Shown piece by piece: positions 13,373 to 14,920 of a stretch of DNA of 14,920 nt. The stretch's first letter is position 1, and every line of letters starts with the position of its first letter. Source of the stretch: CAADGU01 sp964581605 (GTDB taxonomy: Bacteria > Chloroflexota > Anaerolineae > Promineifilales > Promineifilaceae); the NCBI GenBank assembly GCA_964581605.1, contig CAZOPF010000126.1:1-14920 (forward strand), given 5' to 3'. Below the pieces are notes generated by a model. It was not told where the DNA came from and searched no databases. It saw nothing but the letters and a program-made list of their open reading frames with translations. Both the position numbers and the translations under genes were made by a program.

Positions 13373-14416
13373 TCACCCTTTTTTGTAATGCACCTCCGCC
13401 ACCTCCCGCAGCCGGGCGGCGGCCTGTTCGGCCGTCAGGTCGCGCTGCGCTTCGCCTAACATTTCGTAGCCCACCATGAACTTTTTCACAGTGGCGGAGC
13501 GCAGGAGTGGCGGGTAGAAGTGGGCGTGGAGTTGCCAATGCTGGGGATTGGCGATTGGCGATTGGTGATGGAAGGGGGCACCGTGCCAGCCCATCGAATA
13601 AGGGAAGCTGGTCTGGAACAGGTTGTCGTAGCGGGTGAGCAGCCGTTTGAGGATGTCGGCCAGGGCGTCGCGTTCGGCGTCGGTCAGATCGGGCAGGCGC
13701 AGCACGTGGCGGCGGGGCAGCAGCAGGATTTCAAACGGCCAGACGGCCCAGTAGGGGACAACGGCCGTCCACGCCCCATTTTGCACCACTACCCGTTCGC
13801 CAACGGCCGTTTCTAATTGTTCGTAATCGAGGAGGAGGGGACGGCCGTGTTCCTCCCAATATCGCCGCTGGTTCACATCCTCCTTAAACGGCTCGTTGGG
13901 CAGCACATCCAGCGCCCAAATTTGCCCGTGTGGATGCGGATTGGAGCAGCCCATAATCGCCCCCTTGTTTTCAAATACCTGCACCCAACGGTACGTCTGG
14001 CCCAGTTCGGCCGTTTGCGCTGCCCAGGTATCCACCACGCCCCGAATGTCCGGCAGGGCCATTTCTGGCAGCGTCAGGTCGTGGCGCGGCGAGAAGCACA
14101 TCACCCGGCACGTGCCCCGCGAGGTCTGCGCTTGCAGCAGTTGGTTGCCAACCGGCGCGTCTGGCGCGGCGGGCAGGAGGGCGGCAAAGTCATTGGTGAA
14201 AACAAACGTGCCTGTGTAATCCGGGTTGCGCAGGCCACCCGCCCGCTCGTTGCCGGGGCAGAGGTAGCAGGTGGGGTCGTAGGACGGCCGTGTTTCCGGC
14301 GGCGTTTTTTCAACCTGCCCCTGCCACGGCCGTTTCGTCCGATGCGGTGACACCTGCACCCATTCGGCCGTCAGGGGATTTAAGCGTCGGTGGGGATGTT
14401 CTGTGGGGAGAAACAT
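13373..14416 (-). CDS. galT: Galactose-1-phosphate uridylyltransferase GalT
   Basis: A 347-residue Leloir-pathway enzyme of the cytoplasm that swaps UMP between UDP-glucose and galactose-1-phosphate. The N-terminal HPHRRLNPLTAEWVQVSPHR is typical. The zinc ligands Cys50, Cys53 (CYLCPGN), His112 and His161 are present, and the catalytic His163 lies in NPHPHGQIWA. The C-terminal LHAHFYPPLLRSATVKKFMV is near-identical to that of enterobacterial GalT. No other Leloir gene is in view, so it appears solitary here. Oddities: residues 283-292 (HHQSPIANPQ) replace the usual short loop, encoded by three heptamers of a repeat. The start codon directly abuts an AATTAGG-type array, leaving no recognisable Shine-Dalgarno; the fit of the N-terminus to the family still supports this start. 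Confidence 0.96.
   Translation of the reverse strand: MFLPTEHPHRRLNPLTAEWVQVSPHRTKRPWQGQVEKTPPETRPSYDPTCYLCPGNERAGGLRNPDYTGTFVFTNDFAALLPAAPDAPVGNQLLQAQTSRGTCRVMCFSPRHDLTLPEMALPDIRGVVDTWAAQTAELGQTYRWVQVFENKGAIMGCSNPHPHGQIWALDVLPNEPFKEDVNQRRYWEEHGRPLLLDYEQLETAVGERVVVQNGAWTAVVPYWAVWPFEILLLPRRHVLRLPDLTDAERDALADILKRLLTRYDNLFQTSFPYSMGWHGAPFHHQSPIANPQHWQLHAHFYPPLLRSATVKKFMVGYEMLGEAQRDLTAEQAAARLREVAEVHYKKG
13546..13566. repeat. Three GATTGGC/T heptamers in frame inside galT
   Basis: GATTGGC, GATTGGC, GATTGGT: exactly 21 bp or seven codons, followed by a partial unit. It is translated on the minus strand as part of QSPIANP in a surface loop of GalT. It belongs to the same family as the GATTGGA array in gltD, whose translation contains QSPISNLQSP. 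Confidence 0.92.
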
Positions 14417-14486
14417 GGGAATTAGGAATTAGGAATTAGGAATTATGAAGGAAGAGGTCGCTTCATAATTCATAATTCCTAATTCA
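14416..14486. repeat. AATTAGG array between galT and the four-helix-bundle gene
   Basis: Tandem AATTAGG units (14420-14440) lead into AATTATGAAG, and the inverse (CTTCATAATTC, TCCTAATTC) follows after a 10-nt centre, so the segment can fold into a hairpin. One end touches the galT start codon; the other contains the stop codon of the four-helix-bundle gene. Confidence 0.92.
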
Positions 14487-14831
14487 TCCTTTCTTCTTTT
14501 TAACTATGGTGGTGAAGATGGCGATGAGTTGATCGGTTTCGTCGAGCAAGGACGTGATCTGATTGGCAGGCATGATATTCGCTTCGATCAAAAGTTCCAG
14601 CCAAAAGGCAGTTTCATCCAGCTCTTTCAGGCAGTCGCCCATTTTGGATAGAAATTCAGCATCAGAACGAGCGCGATACGCTTCACGATAGTTGGAGCCG
14701 ATAGAAGTGGCCGAGCGCAAAACTTGTTTGCCAATGACCTGAGCCTCCTCACTTTTGGGCAAAGCGGTATAAAGCCGAATAACCCTGAGCGCAAAGCTCT
14801 TTGTTCGCTGCCGCAAATCATACTCCGGCAT
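14484..14831 (-). CDS. Four-helix-bundle protein (S23 / 23S rRNA intervening-sequence type)
   Basis: A 115-residue, mostly helical protein matching the widespread four-helix-bundle family first named for proteins encoded in 23S rRNA intervening sequences. Typical blocks are LRQRTKSFALRVIRLYTALP, VIGKQVLRSATSIGSNYREA, YRARSDAEFLSKMGDCLKEL and ETAFWLELLIEA, ending in a basic VKKKKG tail. The molecular role of free-standing members is not established; they are probably nucleic-acid-associated oligomers, and a related fold serves as the accessory protein of diversity-generating retroelements. No rRNA and no reverse transcriptase is visible here. ATG 14831 has AGGAG (14838-14842) six bases upstream. 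AATTAGG-type arrays lie on both sides, and the stop codon is inside one of them, so the gene looks like a repeat-framed unit inserted next to galT. Confidence 0.9.
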   Translation of the reverse strand: MPEYDLRQRTKSFALRVIRLYTALPKSEEAQVIGKQVLRSATSIGSNYREAYRARSDAEFLSKMGDCLKELDETAFWLELLIEANIMPANQITSLLDETDQLIAIFTTIVKKKKG

Positions 14832-14842
14832 CCCATTCTCCT

Positions 14843-14920
14843 CTTATCTTCCTAATTCTTAATTCCTAATTTCTAATTTCTAATTTCCTCCCTCCCCCCT
14901 TCATAATTCCTAATTCATAA
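14843..14920. repeat. CCTAATT array upstream of the four-helix-bundle gene, continuing past the window
   Basis: Degenerate units (TCCTAATTC, TTAATTCC, TAATTTC repeated) are followed by a pyrimidine-rich stretch and CTTCATAATTCCTAATTC. The 19 bases at 14898-14916 are the exact reverse complement of 14433-14451 in the other flanking array. The array runs to the window edge. Confidence 0.9.

Larger units (their letters stand above)
1755..14333. repeat. Dispersed palindromic octamer ACGGCCGT, about 22 copies
   Basis: Copies counted by eye start at 1755, 1765, 3257, 3390, 3863, 5167, 6295, 7120, 7482, 7527, 9022, 10532, 11738, 12116, 12498, 12529, 13184, 13761, 13803, 13841, 14284 and 14326. They occur in coding sequence, promoters and spacers, in several reading frames. 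One-base variants (TCGGCCGT, ACGGCCGC, ACGGCCGG) are also frequent. At about 55% GC, less than one copy would be expected in 14.8 kb. Confidence 0.93.

Noticed and set aside
14484..14831. 23S rRNA intervening sequence
   Set aside because: The four-helix-bundle family is known from such insertions, but no rRNA sequence flanks the gene here.

Overview
The window looks like a scaffold from an uncultured Chloroflexota bacterium (Anaerolineae/Ardenticatenia-like). This is inferred from gene content, the moderately GC-rich sequence, the many short hairpin-forming repeats (some translated in frame inside enzymes), a type III glutamine synthetase, and a 100-N assembly gap at 6088-6187. No rRNA, tRNA or CRISPR array was found, so the taxonomy stays provisional.

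Layout. 1-696: 3' part of an integron-type tyrosine recombinase. 755-1323: MazE/MazF toxin-antitoxin operon with its own promoter; an 18-bp palindrome fills the promoter spacer. 1353-7272 (minus strand): gltB and gltD, the two subunits of glutamate synthase; the gap lies inside gltB. 7273-7659: divergent regulatory region containing a structured amtB leader with an intrinsic-terminator-like hairpin. 7660-12352 (plus strand): amtB (ammonium transporter), an unrecognised 313-residue protein, and a type III glutamine synthetase with a clear terminator. 12613-13124 (minus): YefM/YoeB toxin-antitoxin pair bracketed by two 64-bp direct repeats. 13373-14416 (minus): galT. 14484-14831 (minus): a four-helix-bundle (S23/IVS-type) protein bracketed by AATTAGG-type arrays.

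The core is an ammonium-assimilation island: AmtB brings in ammonium, glutamine synthetase makes glutamine, and GltBD makes glutamate from glutamine and 2-oxoglutarate. No PII (GlnK/GlnB) gene is present; the slot next to amtB holds the unrecognised protein. The flanks are accessory: a recombinase, two toxin-antitoxin pairs and repeat-framed small genes.

The most unusual layer is the repeats. The octamer ACGGCCGT occurs about 22 times, in genes and between them. Heptamers or octamers of the types GATTGGA, GATTGGC, CCAATTAC, GTAATCGG and AATTAGG form arrays, several of them foldable, at gene boundaries. Two GATTGG-type arrays are translated in frame inside gltD and galT. The strongest candidates for something undescribed are the amtB leader attenuator, the repeat-bracketed toxin-antitoxin cassette and the four-helix-bundle gene with its flanking arrays.
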